A stretch of 22,284 nucleotides of DNA from SG8-41 sp964521405 (GCA_964521405.1 CAZFRR010000282.1:1-22284), one strand, 5' to 3'; shown: positions 6,820 to 14,346, numbered from the stretch's first letter. Program-made: numbers and translations. The notes: generated from the sequence alone by a model not told the origin.

Positions 6820-7650
6820 TCAAACTCGTCCCAGTATTACTTCGAGCACGAACTTGCTGCCGATGTAGGCGAGCACCAGCATGAGAAAACCGGCGAGGGT
6901 CCAGCGCACGGCGATGCGCCCGCGCCAGCCATAGACGTGCCGGCCGCCGAGGAGAGCCGCGAAGATGATCCAGGAGAGCACGCCGAACACGGTCTTGTGA
7001 CTCAGCTTCGCGGCTTTTCCGAACAGCTCCTCCGAGAAAGCCACGCCGCTCGCAAGGGTGAGCGTCAACAGGATGAAGCCCGCCCACAGGATGCGGAACA
7101 GCAGTGTTTCCATCGCCAGCAGCGGCGGCAGCCCGCGCAGCGCGCGCGGCAAGGTGCCGTCGTGCAAGCGCCGCTCGAGCAGCGCCATCAACAGCACGTG
7201 CAGGGACGCGATGGTGAACAGGCTGTAGGCAGCCATCGCGATCAGGAGGTGAATCTTGAACGCCATCAGCTCGGTATTGGGCAGGGGCTTCAACGACGGC
7301 AGCACCGCCGGCAGGAACGAGGCCACTGCCGCGACCGGCAGCACCAGCGAGTGCAGGCCGTCGAACCGGTAGTGGAAGTTGCCGAGCCAGTAGATCAGCA
7401 CCGTGAGCCACAGGATCGCCGAGACGGCGTTGCCGACCCCGAGATGCAGACCGTCCGGCGCAAACACCGCGCCGGCCAGCAGCCAGGCATGCAGGGCGAG
7501 CGGCGCGAGCACGGCGTGATGCTCGAAGTCGCTGAAGGAGGCGCCGGTTGCAGGCGCTTCGCTCGCCGGGCCCCAGCGCGTGCGCCAGCAGTAAAACGCG
7601 AGCGCGCCGTAGAGGAGGGCGTTGACTAAATAAGGTAAAATTTCAGCCAC
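6820..7650 (-). CDS. ypjD: CcsA-family cytochrome c assembly protein, YpjD-like
   Basis: A 276-residue polytopic protein starting at a GTG that gives (V/M)AEILPYLVNALLYGALAFY, the usual N-terminus for this family. In-frame alternatives upstream (GTG at 7665, TTG at 7674) would add residues the family normally lacks. About eight hydrophobic segments are visible, with the family-typical LMAFKIHLLIAMAAYSLF and LSHKTVFGVLSWIIFAALLGGRHVYGWRGR, whose histidines may bind haem. The family is related to CcsA/CcmC haem-handling proteins, but YpjD's own role is not settled. It lies next to ffh in divergent orientation, an arrangement conserved in many proteobacteria. Only 33 bp separate the two start codons. 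Confidence 0.88.
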   Translation of the reverse strand: MAEILPYLVNALLYGALAFYCWRTRWGPASEAPATGASFSDFEHHAVLAPLALHAWLLAGAVFAPDGLHLGVGNAVSAILWLTVLIYWLGNFHYRFDGLHSLVLPVAAVASFLPAVLPSLKPLPNTELMAFKIHLLIAMAAYSLFTIASLHVLLMALLERRLHDGTLPRALRGLPPLLAMETLLFRILWAGFILLTLTLASGVAFSEELFGKAAKLSHKTVFGVLSWIIFAALLGGRHVYGWRGRIAVRWTLAGFLMLVLAYIGSKFVLEVILGRV

Positions 7651-7683
7651 TTTCCGAGTGTACACCAACCCCAACCGTTACCC

Positions 7684-9036
7684 GTGTTCGACAATCTGAC
7701 CGGGCGCCTGTCGCGCGTAATCAAGACGCTGCGCGGCGAGGCGCGGTTGACCGAAACCAACGTCCAGGAGGCGCTGCGCGAAGTGCGCATGGCGCTGCTG
7801 GAGGCCGACGTCGCGCTGCCGGTGGTGCGGGCATTCATCGAGCGCGTGCGCGTGAAGGCGCTCGGCCAGGAAGTGATCGGAAGCCTCACGCCGGGACAGG
7901 CGGCAGTCGGCGTGGTCTACCGCGAGCTCGTTGCGCTGATGGGCGAGAAGAACGACTCGCTCGACCTCGCGACCCAGCCGCCCGCGGTGATCCTGCTGGC
8001 GGGATTGCAGGGCTCGGGCAAAACCACCACCGCGGGCAAGCTCGCGCGCTGGCTCAAGACCGAATTGAAGAAGAAGGTCCTGCTCGCGAGTTGCGACGTC
8101 TACCGTCCCGCTGCGATCGAGCAGTTGCAGACGCTCGCATCCCAGGTCGAGGCCGAGTTCTTTCCCTCGAGCGCCGGCGAGAAGCCGCTCGACATCGCAA
8201 CGCGCGCCCTCGCTTATGCGCGCACGCACTATGCGGACGTGCTGATCGTGGACAGCGCGGGGCGGCTCGCGATCGACGAGATGATGATGCGCGAGATCGC
8301 CGGGCTCCACGGCGCGCTGAAGCCGGTCGAGACGCTGTTCGTGGTGGATGCGATGCAGGGCCAGGACGCGGTCAACACCGCCAAGGCCTTTGCCGACGCG
8401 CTGCCGCTGACCGGCGTCATCCTCACCAAGCTCGACGGCGATGCCCGTGGCGGCGCGGCGCTGTCGGTGCGCGAGGTGACGGGCAAGCCGATCAAGTTCG
8501 CCGGCGTCGGCGAGAAGTTGAACGCGCTGGAGCCGTTTCATCCCGACCGCATGGCCTCGCGCATCCTCGGCATGGGCGATGTGCTCTCGCTGCTCGAGGA
8601 TGTGCAGAAGGGCGTTGACTTTGATCAAGCCGAGAAGCTCGCGAAAAAAGTAAAGTCGGGCAAGGATTTCGACCTCGAGGATTTCAAGCAGCAGGTTGTG
8701 CAGATGAAGAAAATGGGCGGGCTCGCGGCGCTCGCGGACAAGCTGCCCGGCAACCTTGGCCAGCTCGCGCAAAACGCGCCGGGCATGGACGAAAAGGCGA
8801 TACGCCGCATCGAGGGCATCATCAACGCGATGACGCCCGAGGAGCGCGCGAAGCCCGAGCTCCTCAAGGCTTCGCGCAAGCGCCGCATCGCGGCCGGCGC
8901 CGGCGTCGCGGTGCAGGAGGTCAACCGCCTGCTCAACCAGTTCGAGCAGACCCAGAAGATGATGAAGATGATGGCGAAGGGCGGCATGGCCAAGATGATG
9001 CGGAACATGAAGGGCATGTTCCCAGGAATGCGCTGA
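7684..9036 (+). CDS. ffh: Signal recognition particle protein Ffh (SRP54)
   Basis: A 450-residue GTPase that binds 4.5S RNA and signal peptides of nascent membrane proteins and docks on FtsY. The GTG start gives FDNLTGRLSRVIKTLRG, the conserved N-domain start. In the G domain, the P-loop GLQGSGKTT is near residues 107-115, G3 is DSAGR near residue 189 (serine in place of the usual threonine), and G4 is TKLDGDARGG near residue 249. The M domain (about 325-450) ends in a methionine-rich tail (MMKMMAKGGMAKMM) that forms the signal-peptide groove. No Shine-Dalgarno is visible in the 33-bp gap to ypjD. A 16-bp perfect inverted repeat spans the stop codon. Confidence 0.98.
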   Translation: MFDNLTGRLSRVIKTLRGEARLTETNVQEALREVRMALLEADVALPVVRAFIERVRVKALGQEVIGSLTPGQAAVGVVYRELVALMGEKNDSLDLATQPPAVILLAGLQGSGKTTTAGKLARWLKTELKKKVLLASCDVYRPAAIEQLQTLASQVEAEFFPSSAGEKPLDIATRALAYARTHYADVLIVDSAGRLAIDEMMMREIAGLHGALKPVETLFVVDAMQGQDAVNTAKAFADALPLTGVILTKLDGDARGGAALSVREVTGKPIKFAGVGEKLNALEPFHPDRMASRILGMGDVLSLLEDVQKGVDFDQAEKLAKKVKSGKDFDLEDFKQQVVQMKKMGGLAALADKLPGNLGQLAQNAPGMDEKAIRRIEGIINAMTPEERAKPELLKASRKRRIAAGAGVAVQEVNRLLNQFEQTQKMMKMMAKGGMAKMMRNMKGMFPGMR

Positions 9037-9056
9037 CGTCCGTCAGCGCATTCCTG
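9023..9056. repeat. 16-bp perfect inverted repeat spanning the ffh stop codon
   Basis: CAGGAATGCGCTGACG (9023-9038) and CGTCAGCGCATTCCTG (9041-9056) are exact reverse complements with only two bases between them. The left arm covers the last Ffh codons and the TGA (9034-9036), so the gene end is repeated inverted just downstream. No U-tract follows. In RNA this would be a very stable hairpin, a probable transcript-end or 3'-protecting structure. Confidence 0.8.
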
Positions 9057-9081
9057 ATTCACCCCAGTCCTCATCCCTCAA

Positions 9082-9104
9082 GAAATCGACACCGTGTCGA
9101 TTTC
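9082..9104. terminator. 11-bp perfect palindrome between convergent ffh and reductase
   Basis: GAAATCGACAC (9082-9092) and GTGTCGATTTC (9094-9104) are exact inverse copies around one base. Located between convergent genes, it could terminate in both directions. The T-tracts are only three bases, so intrinsic termination is a guess. Confidence 0.5.
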
Positions 9105-9140
9105 ATTGCTGCTCGGGTGGCGAACAGGGGCCCCGAGAAT

Positions 9141-9989
9141 CTATTTCAGGCTGAAACCTTTCTTGCGGATGAAGGCGCCGAAGTCGGCGCGCTCGGGCAC
9201 GGCGTACTGCCGCGCCTTGTCTTCCGACCAGCCGTAGAAATCCATCTTGCCGAAACGCTCGGGGTTGCGTTGCCTGCGATAGGGCAGCACGGCGTTGCGC
9301 CGGCGGTCGTAGGCCTCGATCTTTTCCTTCACGCCGGACTCGTCATAGCGGTCCACGTGCACCGTGACTTCCGGTTGCAGCCGCGGCGAGATGCGGCCGG
9401 GCTCGGCGGGATAGCCCACGCACAGCCCCGCCACTGGAAACACCTGATCGGGCAAACCGAGCAAGCGGCTGACTTCCTCGGAGCGGTTGCGCACCGCGCT
9501 GATCGGGCAGGAGCCAAGCCCCACGGCTTCCGCGGCGCGGATGAAGTTCATCATCACGAGCCCCGCGTCCACCGCCGCGTTCATGAAATGATCGAGGTGG
9601 TCGTTGACGAACGGCTTGCCGCACCACTCGCCGATTTGCCGGATGCGGCGGTTGTTGCCGCAAAAGACGAGAAACACCGGCGCATCCGCGATCCACGGCA
9701 TGTCGGGAATGCCGTCTGCGATCGCTTTTATTTTCGCCGAATCGGCGACGTGCACGATGTCGGCCTGCTGCAGGTCGGACTTGGACGGCGCCGAGAGCGC
9801 GCAGGCCAGGAGCAGGCGCAGCAGCGCGGGCGCCACGGCTTGCTGGGTAAATTTCCGATGCGAGCGGTGACCTGCGATACACGCGAGCTCGTCCAGGCCG
9901 GGCAGGCCCGGGTCGATATCAGGCGCGGCGCCGAAGCGCTCGGTCAGCGCGGCTGCAATGGGATGCGTAGTATCTCGGGCAGGGGTCAT
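9141..9989 (-). CDS. Nitroreductase-superfamily NAD(P)H-dependent flavin oxidoreductase
   Basis: The chosen ATG at 9989 gives 282 residues (MTPARDTTHPIAAALTERFG). The frame continues upstream to 10058, but that extension would be translated from a palindrome and looks artificial. FMN-binding features are HRSHRKF near residue 40, SAPSKSDLQ near residue 65, the later AVGLGSCPISAVRN, and PVAGLCVGYPAEPGRISPRL, which resembles NfsA/Frp-type flavin reductases. Such enzymes reduce flavins, quinones or nitro compounds with NADPH; the physiological substrate cannot be told. It is divergent from rpsP and convergent with ffh, so it is probably monocistronic. Confidence 0.87.
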   Translation of the reverse strand: MTPARDTTHPIAAALTERFGAAPDIDPGLPGLDELACIAGHRSHRKFTQQAVAPALLRLLLACALSAPSKSDLQQADIVHVADSAKIKAIADGIPDMPWIADAPVFLVFCGNNRRIRQIGEWCGKPFVNDHLDHFMNAAVDAGLVMMNFIRAAEAVGLGSCPISAVRNRSEEVSRLLGLPDQVFPVAGLCVGYPAEPGRISPRLQPEVTVHVDRYDESGVKEKIEAYDRRRNAVLPYRRQRNPERFGKMDFYGWSEDKARQYAVPERADFGAFIRKKGFSLK

Positions 9990-10025
9990 GACGGGTTCCG
10001 GTTGAGGACGGCGCATGTTACCGCA

Positions 10026-10058
10026 ATGCTTTCGCGGCGCACTGCGCCGCGAAAGCAT
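10026..10058. repeat. Perfect 16-bp-arm palindrome upstream of the reductase gene
   Basis: ATGCTTTCGCGGCGCA (10026-10041), one central C, then its exact reverse complement (10043-10058). It lies in the divergent region between the reductase gene and rpsP, 37 bp ahead of the reductase ATG. There is no U-tract on either strand. It could be an operator, a cruciform or an interspersed palindrome. Confidence 0.75.
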
Positions 10059-10143
10059 AATCGAAACGAAATCAGCAAGTTAATGGCGCGCAGCTGCGGT
10101 GGCGGCGCTCATTCGTTGGCCTGTCGGCCGCGCGCCATTTACC

Positions 10144-10173
10144 TTGCGAATTTGCCAAAAACTAGCGTAAAAT
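10144..10173 (+). promoter_or_regulatory. Candidate sigma70 promoter of the rpsP operon
   Basis: TTGCGA (10144-10149), an 18-bp spacer, and TAAAAT (10168-10173) precede rpsP by about 35 bp. The predicted start point is near 10180, giving a leader of about 30 bases. This is the only good -10 element in the gap, and the region is AT-richer than its surroundings. Confidence 0.55.
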
Positions 10174-10208
10174 CACGCCCTTTCCGCATTTTCGGGCAGG
10201 CAGAACCC

Positions 10209-10460
10209 ATGGTAGTCATTCGTCTGGCACGCGGCGGCGCCAAAAAGCGTCCGTTTTTCAATATGGTAGTGGCCGATTCGCGCCGCTCGCGCGATGGCCG
10301 CTTCATCGAGCGCATCGGTTTCTACAATCCCAAGGCGCCGGCAGGAAACGAGCGGCTGCGCGTCGACGGCGCGCGGCTGGCGCACTGGAAGAGCAAGGGC
10401 GCGCAGCTCTCTGACACGGTGGCGCGGCTCGTCAGGCAACTTGAAAAGAAAGCCGCCTGA
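10209..10460 (+). CDS. rpsP: 30S ribosomal protein S16
   Basis: An 83-residue protein beginning MVVIRLARGGAKKRPFFNMV, the unmistakable S16 N-terminus, followed by SRRSRDGRFIERIGFYNP. S16 is needed for ordered 30S assembly, binding the 5' domain of 16S rRNA. The ATG at 10209 is chosen because the family starts exactly there, although the frame is open for a long way upstream, opposite the reductase gene. It is the first gene of the conserved rpsP-rimM-trmD-rplS operon. Its end overlaps the likely rimM start. Confidence 0.97.
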   Translation: MVVIRLARGGAKKRPFFNMVVADSRRSRDGRFIERIGFYNPKAPAGNERLRVDGARLAHWKSKGAQLSDTVARLVRQLEKKAA

Positions 10461-10953
10461 GAAACTGGTGGTGATGGGGCGGATCACCGCCCCGTTCGGC
10501 ATCAAGGGCTGGGTGAAAGTCCAGCCATTCACCGCGGCGGCAAAAAATCTGCTCGGCTATCCCCGGTGGTGGGTGCTGCGCGGGGCCGAATGGCAGGAAC
10601 ACGAAGTCGCGGAAGCCAGGGCGCAGATGGATATGGTGGCCGCCCGGCTGGCCGGCTGTGAAGACCGGGATGTGGCGGCCGCATTCCGGGGAGCGGAGAT
10701 CGCGGTGCCGCGCTCGGAATTGCCGCAGACGCAACCGGAAGAGCATTACTGGGCCGACTTGATGGGGCTGGCCGTGGTGAACGGCGAGTCGCAGGAGCTG
10801 GGAAGCATCGTCGGGATTCTGCAAACCGGGGCGAACGACGTGCTGGTGGTGCAGGGCGAGCGCGAGCGGTTGGTGCCGTTTATCGCGGAAGTGATCCACG
10901 AAGTGGATCGGGCCGCCGGCATCGTGCGGGTGGATTGGAGCGCGGAGTACTGA
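10441..10953 (+). CDS. rimM: Ribosome maturation factor RimM
   Basis: RimM binds S19 in the 30S head and assists late 16S rRNA maturation. The N-terminal beta-barrel has VMGRITAPFGIKGWVKVQPFT, and the C-terminal PRC-barrel spans roughly the last 75 residues (HYWADLMGLAVV, then LVPFIAEVIHEVD). The start is uncertain. TTG at 10441, five bases after an AGG, gives 170 residues and overlaps rpsP by 20 bp. GTG at 10468 gives 161 residues and no overlap. ATG at 10474 would cut into the first conserved strand. I prefer TTG for its better ribosome-binding site and family-like length. The stop TGA shares a base with the trmD ATG. Confidence 0.9.
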   Translation: MKRKPPEKLVVMGRITAPFGIKGWVKVQPFTAAAKNLLGYPRWWVLRGAEWQEHEVAEARAQMDMVAARLAGCEDRDVAAAFRGAEIAVPRSELPQTQPEEHYWADLMGLAVVNGESQELGSIVGILQTGANDVLVVQGERERLVPFIAEVIHEVDRAAGIVRVDWSAEY

Positions 10954-11711
10954 TGTTCCAGTTCGATGTCGTCACGCTGTTCCCGGAAATGTTCGATGCC
11001 GTCACCGAAAGCGGGGTGACGGGCCGGGCGCGGGAGCGCAGGCTCTTCGAGCTGGTGCTGTGGAACCCGCGCGATTTCGCGCTGAACAGCCACCGCACCG
11101 TGGACGACCGCCCTTACGGCGGCGGCCCCGGGATGGTGATGATGGTGGAGCCGCTGGAAAAGGCAATCCGGGCGGCGCACCAGCGGCAGAAGAGCACCCG
11201 CGCGCAGCGGACGAAGGTGGTTTACCTGTCGCCGCAGGGGCGGCTGCTGAACCACCGGCTGGTGATGGAATTCGCGGCACTGGACGGGCTGGTGCTGCTG
11301 GCGGGGCGCTACGAGGGCGTGGACGAGAGACTGATCGCCCGCGCGATCGACGAGGAAGTCTCGATCGGCGACTACGTGCTCTCGGGTGGAGAATTGGCGG
11401 CAATGGTCTTGATGGACGCCATCGTGCGGCAGCTGCCTGGGGCGCTGGGCGATGCGGAGTCGGCGAGCCAGGACTCGTTCGTGAACGGGCTGCTCGATTG
11501 CCCGCACTACACCCGCCCGGAGACGCACGAGGGCGAGAGCGTGCCGCAGGAACTGCTGTCGGGCAATCACGCCGGGATTGCGCGCTGGCGGCTGAAGCAG
11601 GCGTTGGGCAGGACCTGGCGGCGCCGGCCGGATTTGCTGGAGAAGCATGCGCTCAGCAGCGAGGAGCGCGGGTTACTGGACGAATTCAAGAAAGAGTCAG
11701 CAGGAGCGTAA
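10953..11711 (+). CDS. trmD: tRNA (guanine-37-N1)-methyltransferase TrmD
   Basis: A 252-residue SPOUT (trefoil-knot) methyltransferase that makes m1G37 in tRNAs reading CNN and some GGN codons, preventing +1 frameshifts. It starts MFQFDVVTLFPEMFDAV. Knot and SAM-binding motifs are VYLSPQGRLL near residue 90, LAGRYEGVDERLI near residue 113 and SIGDYVLSGGELAA near residue 136. The flexible linker and C-terminal domain (HYTRPE, RRPDLL) are intact. The ATG overlaps the rimM stop by one base (TGATG), the classical coupling in this operon. Confidence 0.97.
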   Translation: MFQFDVVTLFPEMFDAVTESGVTGRARERRLFELVLWNPRDFALNSHRTVDDRPYGGGPGMVMMVEPLEKAIRAAHQRQKSTRAQRTKVVYLSPQGRLLNHRLVMEFAALDGLVLLAGRYEGVDERLIARAIDEEVSIGDYVLSGGELAAMVLMDAIVRQLPGALGDAESASQDSFVNGLLDCPHYTRPETHEGESVPQELLSGNHAGIARWRLKQALGRTWRRRPDLLEKHALSSEERGLLDEFKKESAGA

Positions 11712-11718
11712 TAGGAAA

Positions 11719-12111
11719 ATGAGCATGGATATCATCAAGCAGCTCGAGACCGAAGAGGTGAAGCGTCTCGGAAAAGAAATTCCCGACTTCTCGGCGGGGG
11801 ACACCGTGATCGTGAACGTGAACGTCGTCGAAGGCGACCGCAAGCGCCTGCAGGCGTACGAAGGCGTGGTGATCGCCAAGCGCAACCGGGGGCTCAATTC
11901 CTCCTTCATCGTGCGCAAGATCTCCTCCGGCGAAGGGGTGGAGCGCACGTTCCAGACCTATTCGCCCTTGATCGCGAGCATCGAGGTGAAGCGCCGCGGC
12001 GACGTGAGGCGCGCGAAGCTCTACCACCTGCGCGGCCGGGCCGGCAAGGCGGCGCGCATCCGCGAGAAGCTCGATATCGACGAGGGCGGGCAGGGCGAAG
12101 CCCAGCCGTGA
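11719..12111 (+). CDS. rplS: 50S ribosomal protein L19
   Basis: A 130-residue protein beginning MSMDIIKQLETEEVKRLGKEIPDF, with the L19 core (GDTVIVNVNVVEGDRKRLQAYEGVVIAKRNRGLNS in part) and LYHLRGRAGKAARIREK near the end. L19 lies at the 30S-50S interface. Either ATG at 11719 or the in-frame ATG at 11725 could be used; the AGGA at 11713-11716 is better spaced for 11725. Seven bases separate it from trmD, and a strong intrinsic terminator follows. Confidence 0.96.
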   Translation: MSMDIIKQLETEEVKRLGKEIPDFSAGDTVIVNVNVVEGDRKRLQAYEGVVIAKRNRGLNSSFIVRKISSGEGVERTFQTYSPLIASIEVKRRGDVRRAKLYHLRGRAGKAARIREKLDIDEGGQGEAQP

Positions 12112-12131
12112 GCGCGGAAGCGCCCGGCGGG

Positions 12132-12156
12132 AAAGGCGGCTCGCGCCGCCTTTTTT
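12132..12156 (+). terminator. Intrinsic terminator of the rpsP operon
   Basis: GGCGGC (12135-12140) and GCCGCC (12145-12150) form a GC-rich stem with loop TCGC, extended by A-T pairs. TTTTTT (12151-12156) follows directly. This is the cleanest rho-independent terminator in the window. Confidence 0.88.
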
Positions 12157-12170
12157 GTTGGCCACGCGCA

Positions 12171-12240
12171 AAGCTTTACCGCCAAGGACGCTAATCCGCG
12201 AAGGAACAGAAAAGCCTTACCGCAAAGGCCGCAAAGGGAT
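12171..12240 (+). repeat. Two degenerate copies of the ACCGCGGAGGRCGC repeat (forward)
   Basis: AAGCTTTACCGC followed by CAAGGACGC and CGCGAAGGAA (about 12171-12206), then CCTTACCGCAAAGGCCGC (about 12215-12232). AAGCTTTACCGC (12171-12182) is the exact reverse complement of 12519-12530. Confidence 0.6.
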
Positions 12241-12508
12241 AAATATTCAAAAATCAAACAGCAAAAAACAAGAACGCGAAGACAACGCCAAGGGAGGTAT
12301 TGGGCGCGCCATCGGAATGCCAATTTCCAGGAAGAGTTCTTGGGTGCCGCGTTGATATGTAGTAGTCACGACTTGATCTGACGGGTTCCTGTTGTTAGAG
12401 GCGATTTGTTGTCAGGTCAAATCAGTTGTATGACCAGAAGCGGTTCTTGCAGGCCACCCTTGGCGCGTTTCCTTCGCGACCTTCAGGTCTTGCTTTTGAC
12501 CTTATTAT

Positions 12509-12573
12509 TATTTCCTTCGCGGTAAAGCTTTTCTTTTCCTCCGCGCCCTTTGCGCCCTCCGCGGTGAAGCTTT
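12509..12573 (-). repeat. Two copies of the ACCGCGGAGGRCGC repeat (reverse)
   Basis: Read on the minus strand: AAGCTTCACCGCGGAGGGCG then CAAAGGGCGCGGAGGA (12573-12536), then AAGCTTTACCGCGAAGGAAA (12530-12511). The first copy closely matches the forward copy at 14347-14384. Confidence 0.7.
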
Positions 12574-12610
12574 AAGTCTTCCGTCACTGATCACTGTATA
12601 GAATGGCGGC

Positions 12611-14281
12611 ATGCGTGCTCTGATTGCGTCAGCCATTCTCGCGGTCGCCTGTTTCCGGCCTGTGCAAGCGCTGGAGACCGCGCGCGGCTTCGCGGCTTCC
12701 GGCGCGCCGCACCTCGCGCTCGCCCGCGTCGAGCAGTTGCAGCCGCGCGATCCGGCGGCGGCGCGCTGGGCCGAGTGGGAAGTGCTGCGCCTTAACCTGC
12801 TGGTCGAGCTGAAGCGCAGCGACGAGGCGCTCAAGCGCGCCGCGGCACTGCCGGCGAATCTCCCGCAGCCGGCGCTGCGCCAGTGCCTGCTTGCCGCCGC
12901 GCGCGCGGCGGTGGCCACGGGGCAGGGCGCGACCGCGCGCGGCTACACCGCGCGCCTGTTATGGCAGCTCGATGCCGCGGCGGAGGAAGCGCGCGCCGCC
13001 CGGCTGCTGGTCATCGAAAGTTATCTCGTCGAGCGGCAGGGCAGCACCGCGTTTCACTCCATGCTGCGTTTCGAGCAGGATTACCGCCCGCTCGACCGCG
13101 CCACCGCGGAGCGCTTCGTCGAACGGCTCCTCGACCTCGGCCTGGAAAAGGAAGCGGTCAACTGGCTGGCCAGCCTCGACGATGCCAGCGCATTGAAGCT
13201 CCAGCTGCGGCTGCGGACCGGGTTGATGGCGCCGGATGCCGTCATCGCGCAGGCCCGCGCCCACCTTGCCAAGGGAGGCGGTCCGGAATACTGGCAGGTG
13301 CTGGCCGCGGCTGCCGCGAAACAGGAGAATGGGGTGCTGCGCATCGAGGCGCTCGAGCGCATCCTGAACCACTCCGACGGAAGTGACGCCGGCCTCGCGC
13401 AGGCGGTAGTGCTGTGGCAGGCCTATTCTTCGGAGGCACTGGCCATTGCCAACCAGAACCGGCTGCTGGCAGGGGACGACAACGCCTGGCTCGATTTCGC
13501 GGCGCGCCGTCTCGGCACGAACCCCTCTCAGTCGCGGGCGCTCTTCGCACATCTCTCCCGCAACAGCGCGGCGGGCGCGACGCGGCTGGGCGCGCAACTG
13601 CAGCTGGTGTTTTCTCTCTATCAAAACGGTCTCGACCTCGCCGCGCTGCGGCTCTATGGCGACGAGCGCACGGCCGCCGAGACACTCGATCCCCAGGCGC
13701 GTTTCCTGCTGGGCAGCATCGCCGAATCGCGCAACGCGCCCGTGGCGGCGGCCCGCTTCTGGCAAGGGCTGCCCCCGCCGCCCGAAATCGGCGCGGAAGA
13801 ATGGCAGGTGCGGGTTGCGACCATGCAGTGGCGCGCCGGCATGAGCGAGGCGGCCGTCAATTCGATGCGTGCCCTCGTCAAGCAGGCGAAGCTGTTGCCC
13901 GACCCGGTGGCAGACCGCTCGATTGCGCTCGCCCGGGAAATGCTGGCCACGGGAAAGGCCGGGTCCGCGGAAGAGTTATATACGGCGCTGCTGCCGCTCG
14001 CCGGCCGCGCCCGCATGCGCGATATTCTGTATGCCCTGGGTGGTATTGCCGAGTCCCAGGGGAGGCACGCGCAGGCCGCCGACTACTATTTGCGCGCCGC
14101 GCTCGCCGACGAAGCGCGGCCGACCGACGCATTGGCGCTGCAGTCCCGGCTCGCCGCGGCATTGAGCCTCGCCCGTGCCGGCTACCGGGAAGACGCGCGC
14201 GCGCAGTTTCAGTGGCTGCTGAAGCATGCGAAGGAACCGGCCCAGATCGAGGCCGCGCGCCGGGAACTGTCCAGATTGTAG
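12611..14281 (+). CDS. Exported TPR-like repeat protein of unknown function
   Basis: A 556-residue, alanine- and leucine-rich, all-helical protein. The first 20 residues (MRALIASAILAVACFRPVQA) look like a Sec signal peptide with an A-x-A-like cleavage site, so the mature protein would be periplasmic or outer-membrane associated. Repeated helical pairs run through the chain. The clearest TPR-like unit is near residues 471-500 (LYALGGIAESQGRHAQAADY), followed by a second (SRLAAALSLARAGYREDARA). Such proteins act as interaction scaffolds, often in envelope or exopolysaccharide systems; nothing here fixes the role. No Shine-Dalgarno precedes the ATG, and a TATAGA element ends about 8 bases upstream, hinting at a leaderless transcript. 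It lies between two spacers that carry the same interspersed repeat. Confidence 0.72.
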   Translation: MRALIASAILAVACFRPVQALETARGFAASGAPHLALARVEQLQPRDPAAARWAEWEVLRLNLLVELKRSDEALKRAAALPANLPQPALRQCLLAAARAAVATGQGATARGYTARLLWQLDAAAEEARAARLLVIESYLVERQGSTAFHSMLRFEQDYRPLDRATAERFVERLLDLGLEKEAVNWLASLDDASALKLQLRLRTGLMAPDAVIAQARAHLAKGGGPEYWQVLAAAAAKQENGVLRIEALERILNHSDGSDAGLAQAVVLWQAYSSEALAIANQNRLLAGDDNAWLDFAARRLGTNPSQSRALFAHLSRNSAAGATRLGAQLQLVFSLYQNGLDLAALRLYGDERTAAETLDPQARFLLGSIAESRNAPVAAARFWQGLPPPPEIGAEEWQVRVATMQWRAGMSEAAVNSMRALVKQAKLLPDPVADRSIALAREMLATGKAGSAEELYTALLPLAGRARMRDILYALGGIAESQGRHAQAADYYLRAALADEARPTDALALQSRLAAALSLARAGYREDARAQFQWLLKHAKEPAQIEAARRELSRL

Positions 14282-14300
14282 AAACGCACGGGGAAATCCC

Positions 14301-14330
14301 TTGTAATCGGGCCGGCTGGCGCGCTACGAT
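14301..14330 (+). promoter_or_regulatory. Weak sigma70 promoter candidate before the UxaA-family pair
   Basis: TTGTAA (14301-14306), an 18-bp spacer, and TACGAT (14325-14330), each matching consensus at four positions. It would give a leader of about 130 bases that includes the interspersed repeat at 14347-14384. No operator-like palindrome was seen. Confidence 0.25.
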
Positions 14331-14346
14331 TGCGCCCGAGAACGAG

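Larger units (their letters stand above)
12157..12610. other. 454-bp AT-richer spacer bracketed by inverted repeat clusters
   Basis: No convincing gene is present. Both edges carry copies of a purine-rich repeat with core ACCGCGGAGGRCGC, in opposite orientation (12171-12240 forward, 12509-12573 reverse). The middle, about 12241-12508, is clearly lower in GC than its surroundings and holds a 10-bp stem (12373-12382 and 12411-12420). The composition suggests acquired or decayed DNA, perhaps an insertion remnant, but no transposase fragment could be recognised. Confidence 0.55.

Noticed and set aside
7678..8772. Minus-strand open frame (364 codons) opposite ffh
   Set aside because: Antisense shadow of a highly conserved gene, with no family features.
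9117..10208. Open frame upstream of and in phase with rpsP
   Set aside because: It is antisense to the reductase gene; S16 proteins start exactly at 10209, and a promoter lies between.
12361..12425. Integron attC site
   Set aside because: A stem is present, but the required RYYYAAC and GTTRRRY boxes are not in the right places and there is no cassette layout.
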